Shown: one piece after another, positions 11,833-25,050 of the stretch
Position numbering within the stretch: the first letter of the stretch is position 1
How the letters are laid out: every line of letters starts with the position of its first letter
Assembly: GCA_033297205.1 (NCBI GenBank)
Contig: MU859178.1
Span: forward strand, 45,040-109,039
DNA from: Pseudoneurospora amorphoporcata
Lineage: Eukaryota > Ascomycota > Sordariomycetes > Sordariales > Sordariaceae
Length of the DNA: 64,000 nt
Direction: 5' to 3'
Position numbers and translations under genes: made by a program
The notes under the pieces: model-generated
Database searches by the model: none
Seen by the model: the letters and a program-made list of their open reading frames with translations, nothing else
What the model was told of the DNA's origin: nothing

Positions 11833-14800
11833 GATCTGATGATGATATACCCCAGACTTTTGTAAAAAGCATGTTTTGACTTCTGGAGCGTTGTATAAAT
11901 TGCAAGCTGTTCGCTGGACGATGCTGCGATACCTAACCGCTACCTCTACGCATTTCCCTCCCCCCAAACCCTTGAAGCAACTTGTGTAGGACTGGACTGG
12001 ACCGGTTTTGCATTTACACAAAAAGAGACATCATATAAGCATAGCGTATTGGCGTTTTGGAACGGATGGGCGTTGAAGGAAGGGGAAGAAGAAACATTAT
12101 TCTATTGCATCACCCAACCCGCCTCATCTATCTACAATTCTTCCCGTGTGTTCCTTTTAGCTATGCCCATTTTTTTTTTTTTTTGGCTGGGGCTGTTGCA
12201 TCTTGACACTGTTGGAGGATTTGTCTTTTGGGATGGTGGAAGTTTTGTGCTTCTACAATACCTAACCACTGGCATTGATATCCATACGGCTGGCCATGAT
12301 CCAGCCACTCTCCTTATTTGGACGAGCTTCAGTTACAGGCGGTGGCGCCGGCATTCGAGTTGAGAGAGTAAAGAAAGGAAGAAGAGTGAGAGGCATTGCG
12401 AGTCCTTTTCAAGTTACGATGATGAACGATGATGATGATGGGTGGCCTGGAGTGTCTTTCTATTATCAGGTATCACGCACGACGTGGTTGGATGATGATG
12501 ATTGGCGTTATTTCCGAGGGCATTTGAGTGAGGTCATAAGCAGAGTACAGCAGCAAGAAGCGAGAAATTATGCATATTGGTTTTTCCTCATATATCATGT
12601 CTCTATCTCGGTTGATGGTTGTTATCTGTGTTATCTTGTGCTCCTTAAGTCGGACGGGCCTCCGTGATTGTTTGCATTTGTTGGCATTTTGATCTGTCCC
12701 AGTTATGGGGAAGTTGATGTCTCCTCTCGTTTCTTCATGCCTGTTGGCATTTAGTAGCTAGTCTAGATAGCAATACGTCTATTATGCCCAACTCTCCCGT
12801 ATGATTCTCACCTGTTTCTAAAGTCTCGAAACATCCCTGATGAACAAGGTATCCTACACGTGGCTACTTAGCTCCAGCAATGATTGCTTTGGCCACTTCC
12901 AAAAACATTGCTACAATACCTGGCTAAGTCTGCAACCATTCAACCTGGAAGTAAACCTCGGCCACCGCTCAAAAGATGGTCATGGCCATTCCTTCTCTGG
13001 TTATTTTATTAGCTTGCTTCGCCCAAACTCGTCGCTTGACAGTTTCTCGGAAATAGTGTTCTTTCAGATGCTACTCAGCAAGCCCAAGGCGCGGTCATAG
13101 AAGACTGTCCTCCCGGGCTTGGCGTATCGTTTCTGTACAAAAAGGCTAGCGTTCGTGATGGCCTATTCAGGAGCATTCACCAACTCCATCTATTGCGGAC
13201 AAATCGAACGATGTAGAATCATTTCTCCTTCGTTGTTGGTCATTGTGAATAGGAAGTTGATGTCAACGGAGCGTGCCGCTCCTACCTTTCTATCTCGCGT
13301 CCTCATCCCAACTCCCACCGTCCCGCCTCCTAGACTATTCAAATCCCTTTTCCCGCGCAACCTTCCCGTAGGTGTTCCATTGGTGTGTAAAGGTCACACC
13401 ATACGTAATCTGGCGTATTGTCGTGCTGTCCGCGGCCGTACGGGTAGCGTAAAAGTTACCGGTTCGAATCCGGTACGAGCTACACCCTTTTCTTTTTTAC
13501 TTTCTACTTTGCTTTTTCAATTCCAGTTTTTTTTCTTTCTCGTTCTTTTGACCTTGAGGATTCTGTTGCTCACTCTGTCTGGCTGTCTGGGGTTGGAATG
13601 GTAATACTGTTTATGTTGGGTGACGACGCGCTTGTCGGAACTCCAAAGCGACTTGTGTGTGTGGTTTACTGTGTAAAGGAATGAATGGGTGGGATGATGG
13701 TGAAGTGCACAATGTAAGAATGCTTGCGTTGTTGACGCGTTAGGCGAAGTTGCGAATGATGTGCCATGGCCAAATGTCAACAAAGCCAATATGAGGGTTA
13801 AGCTGGAGGAAGTTTCCTGGCTAGGAATACCGGGAAATCAAACACCGTGTCGACCCCAATGACAATCAATCGCGAACCCCCAAGAAAATCGTAAGCTCGT
13901 GACGTTATAAGAACCAGAATTTGATCGTGAACGGTGGATCCCTTGTGCGTCTCGGTAACGGATCCGAGCGGACGGACGGGTTCGTAGGGGGGTTCATCGA
14001 TTGATGGGGTCTCGGTTTTTTTAAGCTTGATCTCTGGACAATGTCCCTGTCGATCCCCTAAAAAAAAATCCAATCTGCTGTGTCAGTCAACCATTCCATG
14101 ACGGGAGAATGCTGCATCTTGACTTGTGCGTTTTGGCCTTGCTGGTTTCCCATGTTATGTTGCAAAGCTAACCGGCCGTCAGTCGACAACATACGACCAA
14201 TTCACGATACCTTGGTTGAGCACAAACGGAAGTTTCACAGGGAACATGATTAAAGCAATTGGCTAGAACCATTCTCGTGTACGGTCCATATTCGTTTCTG
14301 CAGCCCGCCCGTTTCCCGGAGATTCCAGTGGCCTGGACCGATGAGGACGGAGGAGGCCAATCAAACGCTGAGCGCATCCAGGATCATGCGTCGTGCGTGC
14401 GAATGTTACCTTTTTTCCTCTTTTTCTCTTTTCCCACTGCTGATGAGTTGGCGAGGCTGAATGCATGAACGGATGGGGGCCAGGGGGCCGTGGGCCGTGG
14501 GAAAGGTGAGTGGGGGACCAGGAACAGAACGCCAAGACAGTGCAACTAATCGATACTACCACGCACGAGATAAACTGCATCTTTGTGGAAGAATTACATC
14601 ATGGTTTGACAGTAGACATGGCTGTTGTGGCCTGGCTTTTTTCTATGTTGACCTTGGGAAGGATGAATGTGGTTTTCGTTAACGACAATCTGATATTTTG
14701 GCAAACTAGGTAGGTAGTGCGGATTTCTCGTTGAAAACGCACAGGGAGGAAAGAAAGAGCCAGAGCTCACCGGAGCGGTCGCCGGAGCCGACATGGTCGT

Positions 14801-15509
14801 CATGAGAGAATCAACTAACCAAGTTCTGTTGCTGGTGTTGTTGGTCTTTCATCCTCCCCCTTGTGCAGTGATGGAGACGGTTGGTTTGGATCTTGAATGC
14901 GCCGCCAAACACTTCGGTCTAAAACAAAAGCGACAGTCGTCCACGCAAAAGGGTTTGCCACCAAAATTGAAACCGTTTTGGATCTTCTTGGGGTGGTTGG
15001 GTTTAGGGATCGAAATCTTCAAAACCGTTAAGATGACCCACGCACGCAGGCTGCAACACGGATTTAAGCTCAAAGGGCTAGGCCGAAACAAGCGGCAAGC
15101 CCCTCCCAGCCCCTGGGACCCCCTGTTCTTGTCGATTTTAGGCCCGTGACATGCGTGCGGCTTTCGTTACGTAAGCAGACAGCCGGTGGGGCACATATTG
15201 ACCGCGACTTGCTGATTGGCTGGCCATCACTCGAGCCTCGCGTTTTCCACAGAACGTCACGTCTTCAGACCTACCGGACTCCCTCACGCACGCTTCCAGC
15301 ATCGCTGACCATCGCGCAACCGCTTCTTCCTGCCTTCTAGCCCGCGGTCGCGTACTTACGCTTCCTCCACCAATGATCGAGCCGAACCGCCGACCGTCCC
15401 GAGTGATTCCACAACCACCATCTCCGACGCGGTGATTCCCCTTTAACTACCGCCTACCCATCACCTTCGACTCATCCATCAGCTTTATCGCTCCTTCCAT
15501 TAAACAGAA
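11833..15509. other. Gene-free stretch between the LRR and NTO1-like genes
   Basis: This holds the 3' region of the LRR gene, a 14-nt T run near 12171-12184, and the tRNA-like element listed separately. It ends in a C-rich leader (about 15190-15509) before the NTO1-like ATG. Open frames are short and unlike known proteins. The longest on the + strand, 14793-15149, has no recognisable domain. Confidence 0.45.
13382..13496 (+). other. tRNA-like / Pol III-like element (T-arm plus T run)
   Basis: A perfect 5-bp T-arm lies at 13458-13474: ACCGG, loop TTCGAAT, CCGGT. It contains the canonical B-box word GGTTCGAATCC. An eight-base segment ACGAGCTA and then T-rich sequence (CCCTTTTCTTTTTT) follow, as in a tRNA 3' end with a Pol III terminator. 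Upstream are a 6-bp hairpin (13382-13400, loop of 7), a 5-bp hairpin (13401-13418) and an A-box-like TGGCGTATTGTCG at 13411. I could not find a 5' acceptor strand pairing with ACGAGCT or an anticodon arm with a proper loop. It may be a decayed tRNA, an unusual Pol III transcript or chance. Confidence 0.3.
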
Positions 15510-18500
15510 ATGGCCCCGGTGCCATCGACCCCGCGGCGGCGACCCCAGAGTCGGCCCAAGGCTCGTCCGAGGGCCGGAGGTTCTGCGGCCGCCTCCCGTA
15601 GCAAGAGACACGCCCCAGGCGCCCCGGCAACCGAGCCACCCCTGAAGAAGAGACGATACGTTCCTGGCGGCCCCGGCGGTGGCGGACGTTTCATTGATGA
15701 GGATGGCGTCGAAACACCGGCCGAGCCATCGGGCTCCACGTCAAGAGTACGAACATCCGGCGCCCACGCCTCCCCAAGCGTTTTCCCGAAACGAGAGCGA
15801 AGCACAAGGATACGGACCGCCGTAAATCGCGACAAACTCGATGATATGCAATATAGTTCTGCTGCCGCCGTTGTGGCGGCCGTCGTTCAGAGCGAGGGAT
15901 ACAAGCCCCGAGAGGAGCGTGGGTGGGAAGAGTTTCACCCAAACCTGGATATCGAGGGAACATTTATGATATTTCCAGCCGACGAGGTAGATGGTATATT
16001 GAGGGAGGCACCTCCAACACCTTCTCTTCAACCAAAACAACAACAACTGGGTGGCCAAGAAAATGGTGCCACTACTCCTACGAAGAGTACCAACAATAAT
16101 ATGGCGTCAACGGACGCTCCAAATGCAACACCGAGCGGGCAGGATAGACCTCCACTTGTTGGTTCGGTCACAGATACGCCTAGTAGACGTAGACCACTAC
16201 GGCCAACAAGGGAATCATCTTCCCTTTATGCCAACCGTCCGTTGGACTTTGGCATCACATCAAAAACACCCAAAGTCCTTCCGATTCACAACCAGACGCC
16301 AAAGGAGCGTCTGGACCTCAAACAACCATCATACCGGAAAACCGACCGAATAGCCCTTTTCGAGAGCAAGACTTTTGGGCAGGCACGATACGTCGACAAA
16401 TCCATGTCCAACGTGGGCTATCAGGAGAGCGACAACTTCATTCGGTCAGATCGAAAACTCATCAAGGCCACGGATGCGAACGTCGAGGAAGATGTCGATC
16501 CTTCGACCATTACACAATCAAACGGTGAATCTACACATACCTCGGCGGGGGCTGTGGGCAGGGTCGAATACGACATGGATGAGCAAGATGACATGTGGCT
16601 CGAGACACTCAACAGGCGCCGCAAGGACTCCAACCTCGATGTCATAACCCGCGAGATCTTCGAAATCACAATAACAAAGATCGAGAAGGAGTGGCATGCG
16701 CTAGAGAAGAGGATACCGAAGCCAAATCCGAAACCACCACAAACTCATAGGCCAAGGTCGAGCTCAGCAGCGGCAGTCAACGGCGAACCGCAAACCGGCG
16801 AGGAGCAGGATTCCAAGTGCGCCATTTGCGACGACGGGGATTGCGAAAACACCAATGCGATTGTCTTCTGCGACGGCTGCGATCTTGCAGTACACCAAGA
16901 GTGCTACGGTGTACCCTTTATCCCAGAGGGCCAGTGGCTATGTCGAAAATGCCAGCTTATTGGGCGTGGTATTCCAACCTGCATATTTTGTCCTAACACG
17001 GACGGAGCATTCAAGCAGACGAACTCATCAAAATGGGCACATCTTCTGTGTGCCATGTGGATTCCAGAAGTGTCACTCGGAAACCACACCTTCATGGAGC
17101 CGGTGATGGAAGTGGAAAAGGTCCCCAAGAACAGGTGGAAACTCGTGTGCTACATCTGCAATCAGAAGATGGGGGCCTGCATCCAGTGCTCTAACAAAAA
17201 CTGTTTCCAGGCTTTCCACGTCACATGCGCCAGGCGAAGTCGGCTATATCTGAAGATGAAGAACAGCCAGGGTGCTCTTGCAGTGCTGGAAGGCGGGCTC
17301 CCGCTCAAAGCATACTGCGACAAGCACTGTCCCCAGGACTACGCGAAGGAGAACAATGTGGTTCAGGCAACAAAGGATGCTAAGCGTTTCTATAAACGCG
17401 CCATGAAGGGCCGTATCTGGGCTGATAGTCAAGCTTCAGCCCTGCAACTGGCCGCTACCCACCGGCACGCCATTACCGAACATCCGCCTGACGAATCACA
17501 GATGACGGGGGCCAAGGTCTCTGCTGTTCTGGGGGAGAACAAGAACGGCCAGCCAGGAAAGCCTATATGGAAGCTGCCATCTGGAGCGCCAATTATTCCA
17601 CAGGCAGTCTACGACCTAGTGGAGAGCGCTCTAGCACGCTTCACTATCCTCAAGAGGAAGGACTTTATCGCCGAAGCGTGTCGTTATTGGACCCTCAAAC
17701 GCGAAGCTCGTAGGGGTGCTGCTTTGTTGAAACGTCTCCAGCTCCAGATGGAGACATTCTCTTCCATGGAGTTGACCAGGCGGAACTTCGCAGCTATGGG
17801 TCCATCGGGCAAGACAAGGTTGGCTAGGAGGATTGAATTTGCGCGGACATTGTTGAAAGACCTTGAACACCTCAAGGCTTTGTCGGAAGAGATCGTGCAG
17901 CGCGAGGCTAGCAAGCTTGAAGCCGCCGAGATGGAACGCGATTTCGTGGACAGCTTCTATTTCCCTGTCTATGAGATGTTGATTCCGGTGCTCCAGAAGG
18001 CCGTCCAGTATGTCTCTTAAACCACCACTTTTGTCATGGGGAACATTGCGCTAACAAACGGGAGTAGGTCAGATAGGGACGTCTTTGCGAAGGGCTTGTC
18101 CGAATTGCAGGACAAAATGGACAAGCGCTACTACACGACAACCTTGCATTTCACCCACGCTCTCTGCCAAGTCATCAGTGCTGAGATCGCCTCCGCAGTG
18201 AATCCACATGCTGGCATAGACCCAGATGTCGAAACTTCACACGCATCACCCACTAAGAATGGCGCCAATGCTGAGGTTAAGAAACGCAAGCAGATGGGCA
18301 AGAGGATACTGAAGCAGGTTCAGCCATACCTCGAAGCAGCACTACAAGCAGAGGCGGATATCTGCAACAAACCCTACGATGCCCTCCATCAAGAACTCAA
18401 AGGCATGCTCGATGCGAGCCTGGAAGTCAGGCAACCCACAATCACAGTATCCAGCCATGATGATGCCGTGGCTGAAGACGTTGAGATGGCTGATGCTCCA

Positions 18501-19328
18501 GAAGAGGGCGGCCAGATCATCGTAGCCGATCAGAGCGACGGCGAAGCAGATGGTGAGGGTGACGAAGACGGTGGCGATGAAGCGGACGCGAGTACTAAAC
18601 CCGACGGTGAACCGGATGACATGAACTTTGACGCCGCAGAAAAGAAGGCAGATGTGGGCAGCATAGAAGTAAACACATCAGAGGTCGACAATGCACCAAA
18701 AACCAACGGAACTTTCTCAGCAAACCAGTCAGTCACTGGCGGACCAGAACAGAAGGATAACAAGGAAGACCCCCAACAACTTGAGCTTCCTGACATAACC
18801 AAAGACTCCGGCACTCCCCCCTCTTTACCCGGCGAAGGTCCCGACCATGCCACGAATGTGCCCCAGCTATCGCATCCTCAACAGTCTGGGCCACTCACCC
18901 CACCTCAGTCGAACAACAGCTTCGGTCGCGACCCCACCAGCAACATCCTCACAGAGGGTGGCGTGCCGACCTACCTCCACGGCTTTCAGATCGAGGGCAC
19001 TTCTGTCATGGAAGACCAATGGCCCGGCAGAGAGGCCGTGCGAAGTCTAAGTGAGGAACTTACAGACATGGACGACGAGGCACTCAAGGACCTTGAGTTC
19101 GATGTTGATGAGGCAGATACGATCACCGCGACTCCTGACCTTGCTATCCCTCTTCTAGCTGCGGAAATAGCAGTAGAGGCGAGTAGTAGTAAGAATGCTG
19201 CTTCCGTCGCTGTTGCGGCTGCTACTGCTGCTACATTATCAGCGCCACCAACGACGAGGAACAGGAGGGAGAGGGCAAACCCAGCTAATGCAAGGAAAGG
19301 TGTCAGAACTTCAGCCAGAAGGAGGTGA
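15510..19328 (+). CDS. nto1: BRPF/NTO1-type PHD-finger chromatin protein, 1252 aa
   Basis: Exons 15510-18007 and 18068-19328. The 60-nt intron (GTATGT, GCTAACAAAC branch, TAG) is required because the frame otherwise stops at 18020. The join continues cleanly as AVQ-SDRDVFAKG. Residues about 270-400 contain the acidic EPL1/BRPF-like region. A PHD finger spans about 437-482 (CAICDDGDCEN...CDGCDLAVHQECYG). A zinc knuckle and extended PHD (CIFCPN...CARRS...CDKHC) follow to about 610. A conserved helical segment (about 700-750, FIAEACRYWTLKREARRGAALLKRLQ) and a divergent bromodomain-like segment (about 800-890) come next. The C-terminus is acidic and ends Arg-rich. In yeast, Nto1 scaffolds the NuA3 histone H3 acetyltransferase and BRPF proteins do so for MOZ; that role is inferred here. 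The bromodomain lacks an obvious acetyl-lysine-binding Asn in my reading. Confidence 0.9.
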
Positions 19329-22300
19329 TGATGATGAAGAGGGCGAGCCAGCGTGTTATCGCCTATGAAGTCGATAGGGTTGCGCTGATTTATGCCTTTT
19401 GTGTCTTGGGGTTTTTCTCTTCTTTCTATCAATGTTTAATTTTCGGGCATCTTTTTACTTTGATTCTCATCATCCTTCTCCTCCTTGTCTTGCTTGCTTT
19501 AACTGCTCTCTGGAGGAGCATTGTTGTATTGTGTACAGATACATCGATTACCTCTTCGATGGCGGCGGCACTTTAGTTCTTTCGTGGATGGGGCTTTTAC
19601 ACTTTGTTGGCTCAGCAATCGCCTCGTTGTCTTTTCATGTTTTGAGTCTGTCTTTCCAACAGCGGTCGGCCTCTGCTATGCAGGGGACAGAGAGGGGAGG
19701 GGTCTCTGCGATTTTTGGAGTTTTCAGATTGTTTAACTTTCATCTTGAGTATTATATAGGCAAACGGAGGGGGGTACGGAATGGGTTGGGGGGCAGGCGC
19801 GAAGGAGCAAAGGGGGCGCGGGATGGATGAATGAATTAGTGTTCTTAACATGATAACCAGGCAGACAGGCGAAGAGGCGTGAAACCGAGATTCAATATTG
19901 TCTTTTCACAAGCGGGATTACTTTGATGATCCTTGGTACTGGTTTTTCTTTCGTGGTATATCTTGTGGTTCCTCAGTATGGTTAACTTCACGCTGGAGAA
20001 ATTTGGCTCCCTCCGGTTATATACCAATATCGTAGTTCATTACTTCCTCGGCGCAGCATGTCATTTCTCATCTTTACGTCCTCCTTCCCCCTCCTTTGAG
20101 TAGGTTTTACACTAGGAACTATCCCTACCTTAGTTGCGGTGTCTCACTTCTCCTGATGTCGAAAGCGATTTGCGTATGTCATTAAACAAACAACTTTAAA
20201 GATACATGACGGGAACCAAAGGTTTAAACATGCGTGACTATCGACATCACGTCCTCGAATCACTTGAGGCCAATGTCATCGTACCCGACCTTTTGGAGTC
20301 ATGGACAAGAAAGGGCTGAAGTAGACTCGAGTCGTTATATTTCCAACCATACATACGCTATGTAACTTGAAACATACACTACTGAAGACAGGCTACCTTA
20401 TTGTCGTTATTTTGACTCCAAATATAGCCTATAATCAAACGGTGAAACCGAGGTCTACAAACATACAGATAACATCTTCATTATCCAGTTCTGGTCTTCC
20501 AACTTTCCGTGGATATTCTGTCACTATACTCAGTTGTGTATGTGTTGTTAACCAAGTCGACTCGACTCGCTCAATCCAACCCAAACAAATTAGTTGTTTT
20601 CGTTGCAGGTAGTCCGATCTGATCTGTCAGATTGATCTTCGTAGTTTCCGTTGGTCCACACCATAAGTGATGTCAGGCTGTCTTCATACACAGTTACACA
20701 CTCTCTCTTGATGCTTTTTGGGATTGTTGTTTCTGTCTCTTTTTCATTCTTTCTGCTTCGCTGCCGAGGAAGCCGAGTCTCTGATCCATGCCTGCTTCCA
20801 CATCCGTACGTACGAGATCGTGGTCCCCATCCTTCCGTGCGGATCAGGGTATGACTTGCAGTTGTTTAGACCACTGTGGTGGAGCCCATGACATAGAATA
20901 CTGTAGTATGAGGATGGATGAATGGGATAGGATGGTACGGATGAGAGGGACGAAGATCGTTTCATGAAAGTTGGGGTAGTTGAGGGTGGATGAACCCTGG
21001 GTGCATATCCATACTCTCTGTAGCAGGCTTCCCCATCGTTGAGACCTGTGAATGGTATGGTTATTTGTTTTTTTGATATGTTGAGTGTACACTAGATGTT
21101 TGACGAGTGTGGTCCACTGTGTCATACCAAGCCAAAAGATCCCGTATGTATGTAATGTCTTGGAGCAGTAGCCAAGATGAACAAAAAGATGGTCACCGAT
21201 GATTGGTCATGTGACAGTGAATAATGTATACTCGTTCAACGGGCGATGAGCAGTAAAATGCAATGGATTTGGACAAATAGAATCGGAACTTGCGCACAAT
21301 GACAGCATAGGGATAGAGGGGCATTGAATCGAGTCCAGGGATGGTAGGACACGGCGTCCCTTTTTGAACCTTTTTTTGAGCAGCCCCCCCCCCTTGTGCC
21401 TGTCACAGTTCAGTTAAAAGATGCTTGCTTTACAAAGGAGGGGAGAGGGCGCCCTCCATACCGCGGAGGAGGGGGGACTCGAGCTGGAGGAGGGGAGAGA
21501 AATGAGAATGGGGGGAGGGGCGCCCTAATGGAGGGGTCTGCCCCGCCTTCCTTGGTAACCCAAACAAAGTAAGCCATGCTACTCTGGGCAGTCTACGCCT
21601 TATGGAGGGGCAACACGAACAAAAGAGCTGGTCCGGTTAAGTCGTTCGAATGCAGTGTGTATAAAATCCGTCTTGACCGGTAATTAGGGCTTTGGGTGAC
21701 ACCCATTGATTGGGGCTCGATGGCAAGGCAGATGGGTCGATCCCCGCTGTAAGCAACAGGCAAAGACGAACACTTGAGAAGCCGATGCCGTTCGAGCCTC
21801 GAGTCTTTTGGCTTCCAGAAGCGGATGATGGATGCCGTGTTTGACGGAGTCTCCAAGATCGTCGAATTGGAACTGTTTGGTGGGGCAGGCTATGCACTTG
21901 GGATGATGAGCTGCGGTTGGAAGACTGCGTGCGGGAAGCCGGCCGTTGGAAGGCGTTCGATGTCGAGAAACTCTGGGCTGAAGCGATGCCCAGACACACA
22001 TAGCAAGCAAACAAATGGGATCGTGAGAATTGGTTGTTTTGAAGGGAGAACTGTCCGAGCAAATCAGGAGCCGTCCCCATGTCACCAAACGGAGTTGTAA
22101 CCCGGAGAGTCGAGAAGAGCGGGCAACGAGAGGTCGAAGTGACAAGGGAGACCTCGACACACCGTCGAAACATTTATAGTCCCCGAGACCCAGGTTGTAG
22201 GTCAGACGCCGTTGGCGCCAAGGTACAAGCTGAAGGTTACCAAAGGCCCATGTCCAGACATACTGGCGTCTAGGTAGTCGTTGGTTTCGGGTCTGCGATC

Positions 22301-23699
22301 AGTCATGTGTTGCTCATGTCTCGTTCTGGGATTGACCAAATACGGCCAACCACCACCACTCCAAGGGATAAAAAGATGCGAGTTTCCATGCTCTGATATC
22401 TTTTTGACGTATGGCGGACGAGGCCGAGCATTGCCGTAACCGACCAAGATCTTACCCAACCTGGACCTATCAAAAGATCTCCGTGGTGTTGTGGTGATGG
22501 TGGTTCATGGAAAGAAACTCATGTTGACACCTGGTCGTTGTTGACAAGGTACCGAATTCTTAGGAACCCGGTAATTTTACCAAAGGGCCTCCTTGTCGAC
22601 GGAAACTGGCATCCTTGAGTGACCAAAATCTCAGGTCTTGGTATGCAGCCAAGCATCACCTATGACCGCAGAGGAGTAGATCCCCAAGATCCCCAAGATT
22701 CTCGACAGCCTGCCTTGAGGCTTTGCCAATTTGCTGCCGAGCTCCCCTGTCACTGATTTTGCGGATACACGTCGGCGGCTGAGTCGCCCGAATGTTTTGT
22801 TCAGTGCTCACTGGATATCGGTTGCCTGTCGACCTGTCGTTATACCCCTTCGTTTCGAGCTGTTGTAATCATGCATACTAAGTGCTTCTTGTGCCTGACA
22901 TGGTAGGCCAGGGAGCCAGGCTACCTACAATCTTTGCGTCTGCGAAACCTGATGCTGATCGAGGAGGGTGGGGGAAACGAGCAAAAAGACAACCCCAGGA
23001 ATTAGCCGGAATATCAGCGTAAAGTAACAACAAGGCCACCAAGAAGGCATTCCCGTCTTTTGCTGTTACCGTGTACATACCATGTAAGGTATTACACACT
23101 ACCCCGACGCAGAGTGAGAGTCAGGGAGGAGGAAGTTGGAGGGTTGGAAGAGATGGGAAGTTCCAGGTGACATCCACCATCCGGATCGCGAGCGGCTTAG
23201 GCGAACCAATCCCAGGTCTAGGCCCGCCAAGGAGGGTCCGGCGTTCGAGACTCTCGCTAACAGACATGCTCGCAGTTTGCGGGGGCAGGCAGCGCAGCTC
23301 TTACCCTGTCGCGTTAGTAGGCAACATATCATCATCATACCTGCTTCCCCCCAAGAGGCGAGTGCATGCAATTTTTCTCGAGCCAAAGTTGGAAGGGCCG
23401 CTTCACTGCAACTGGAAAGGGCAAGAGGGCTCGGCCAGGATCTGACGGAGATTCAGAACGGGCGCCAAGCTCACACTCAACAAGAGTCTGTCCTTCCATT
23501 GTTGTTCAGTGGTCCTTCAGCCGTTTGTTTAGGTAGAAGTTGAGGGTCGTTCTTGCCCGCCATCGCGTCGGATGTTTCGAGCTTTCCGTTGTCGCTGCTG
23601 TCTCCATGTTCATGGATGAGAGCCCAAGGGCAGTCGGCAAGATCACAACTGCACCGAGACCCGATGCCCTGGTTGTAACGATACTTAACCTGACTGAAC
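19329..23699. other. Gene-free stretch after the NTO1-like gene
   Basis: I saw no supported gene. The stretch includes the 3' region of the NTO1-like gene, G-rich and purine-rich tracts near 21430-21540, and two overlapping minus-strand open frames (within 21637-22173) in different phases. Those have no domain signature and no good codon pattern. Non-coding transcripts cannot be judged from sequence. Confidence 0.45.
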
Positions 23700-25050
23700 T
23701 GACCTGACCTTCATTGAACGAACGCGGATTCAACCTGGACCTGGACCTCCACTGCCTGCCCATACATACACTAGAGCTTAGACTAGTCTGGAGCCCTGTG
23801 CGTTCCTGTTGCGTTGTGTGCGTGCGAATCTTGTTGCTCCATCGGCCCAGTAGCCCAATCCCTTCTCTGCCTCCACGACCAGTCCAGTCGCCAGCCTCTA
23901 GCCCATCGCTCGGCCGGACCCCCCCCAGCAGCGGGCAGCCAAGTGGAAGCGTCTGCGCTCGTCCCTCTCCTCCAAAAGTCTCCAAGCAACCACCACCGAC
24001 GTTGATTTTTTCTCCCGACGCTTTCTATCCCAACCAAAACAGGGCGACGTCTTTGACCACAGAAACGCGCATTTCCAACCCCACCCTGGCGATAGAAGTC
24101 CTAGCATCATAGGCATCCTCTCTCGGCATCTCGTCTTTTGACCTTCGTCGCTCAATTAGACGCAACTTTTTCCAGCGACCCTCCGACCCGCCCAGCGCTC
24201 TGCACTGCACCTCACTGCAGCACTTTGCACTCTCCCGGGCAGTCAGTCCATCGACCAGTTTTCCCCGACCGTGGTTTTGGCAGTGGCAGTGACAACAGCC
24301 TCTCCATCCCGCAGTCTCAGGGCCACTTGATCTCTCCTTCCACACCTTCTCGACTCAGGTTTTCGACGACGACACGGCCTTTTGCCTCAGCCCGTCCGCG
24401 CGACAAAAACCACGTTACCTCACAAAGGACGATCAGAGACTTCTGGACCCGTCTCCTTTTTCCATCATTGCTAACCCTCTTGTCGCCGCGTACCACCGGA
24501 CCGATTTCTTCGCACCTCCGACGACGCTGCGCTAGATTTGCTTGCGCTTGCTCTAGACCGTTCGCACCTCCGCCAAACCCGGTGACGATTTACCAAAACA
24601 AAAGAACAAAACATTCGGTATCCGAAAGAATACCTATCTCAAGAAAAACATTACCGCTTGCTGTATTCTCAAGGAGAACGCGCCCGCCTCTCCGAAAACC
24701 CCCAACAATCGCTTTTTGCTGGGATCGCTTCTGAGCGTAAGTTGATCAACTCAAACTCCCGTTACATTGCCGCTTCCCAGTCTCTGCCCAGTCGTCGCTC
24801 CTCCTTCATTTTCCCGCCATCGCGATCGCGTGCGGCAAACCCCAACCAAAATTTGCGTCGTCATAGGCAACGTCGTCTAACCGTTTTATCAATCATCTAG
24901 CTTTGCAGAAGTGCATCTTCCCCAGTTTTCTACTCCTTACGCGTGCCGCTCTTTTAGGACCGTCCCATCCGACTAGTTGGGGTCTGTCGGTCGTTACCGT
25001 GACTTCGAAACCTTGTGCGCGGTATCTCTCCGGTTGGTGAGGATTTTGCA
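23700..25050 (+). promoter_or_regulatory. C+T-rich promoter/leader of the PP1 gene
   Basis: The + strand becomes strongly pyrimidine-rich from about 23.7 kb to the PP1 start, as expected for a long fungal leader. Open frames here (for example 24138-24734) are products of base composition. Several GTAAGT-like sites (near 24739) suggest that a leader intron is possible. The transcription start cannot be placed by reading. Confidence 0.4.

Noticed and set aside
13382..13482. Calling this a functional tRNA
   Set aside because: The T-arm is perfect, but no 5' acceptor strand pairs with ACGAGCT and no anticodon arm with a valid loop could be drawn. It is kept only as a tRNA-like element.
14185..14205. 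A CATACGACCA word like the start of dispersed fungal 5S rRNA
   Set aside because: The match ends after about ten bases and no internal control region follows.
14793..15149. A 118-codon plus-strand frame with a hydrophobic patch
   Set aside because: There is no family similarity and no promoter or splice support. It could be real but I cannot support it.
21637..22173. Overlapping minus-strand open frames of 178 and 158 codons
   Set aside because: Two phases are open at once, there is no recognisable domain, and no splice partners were found.
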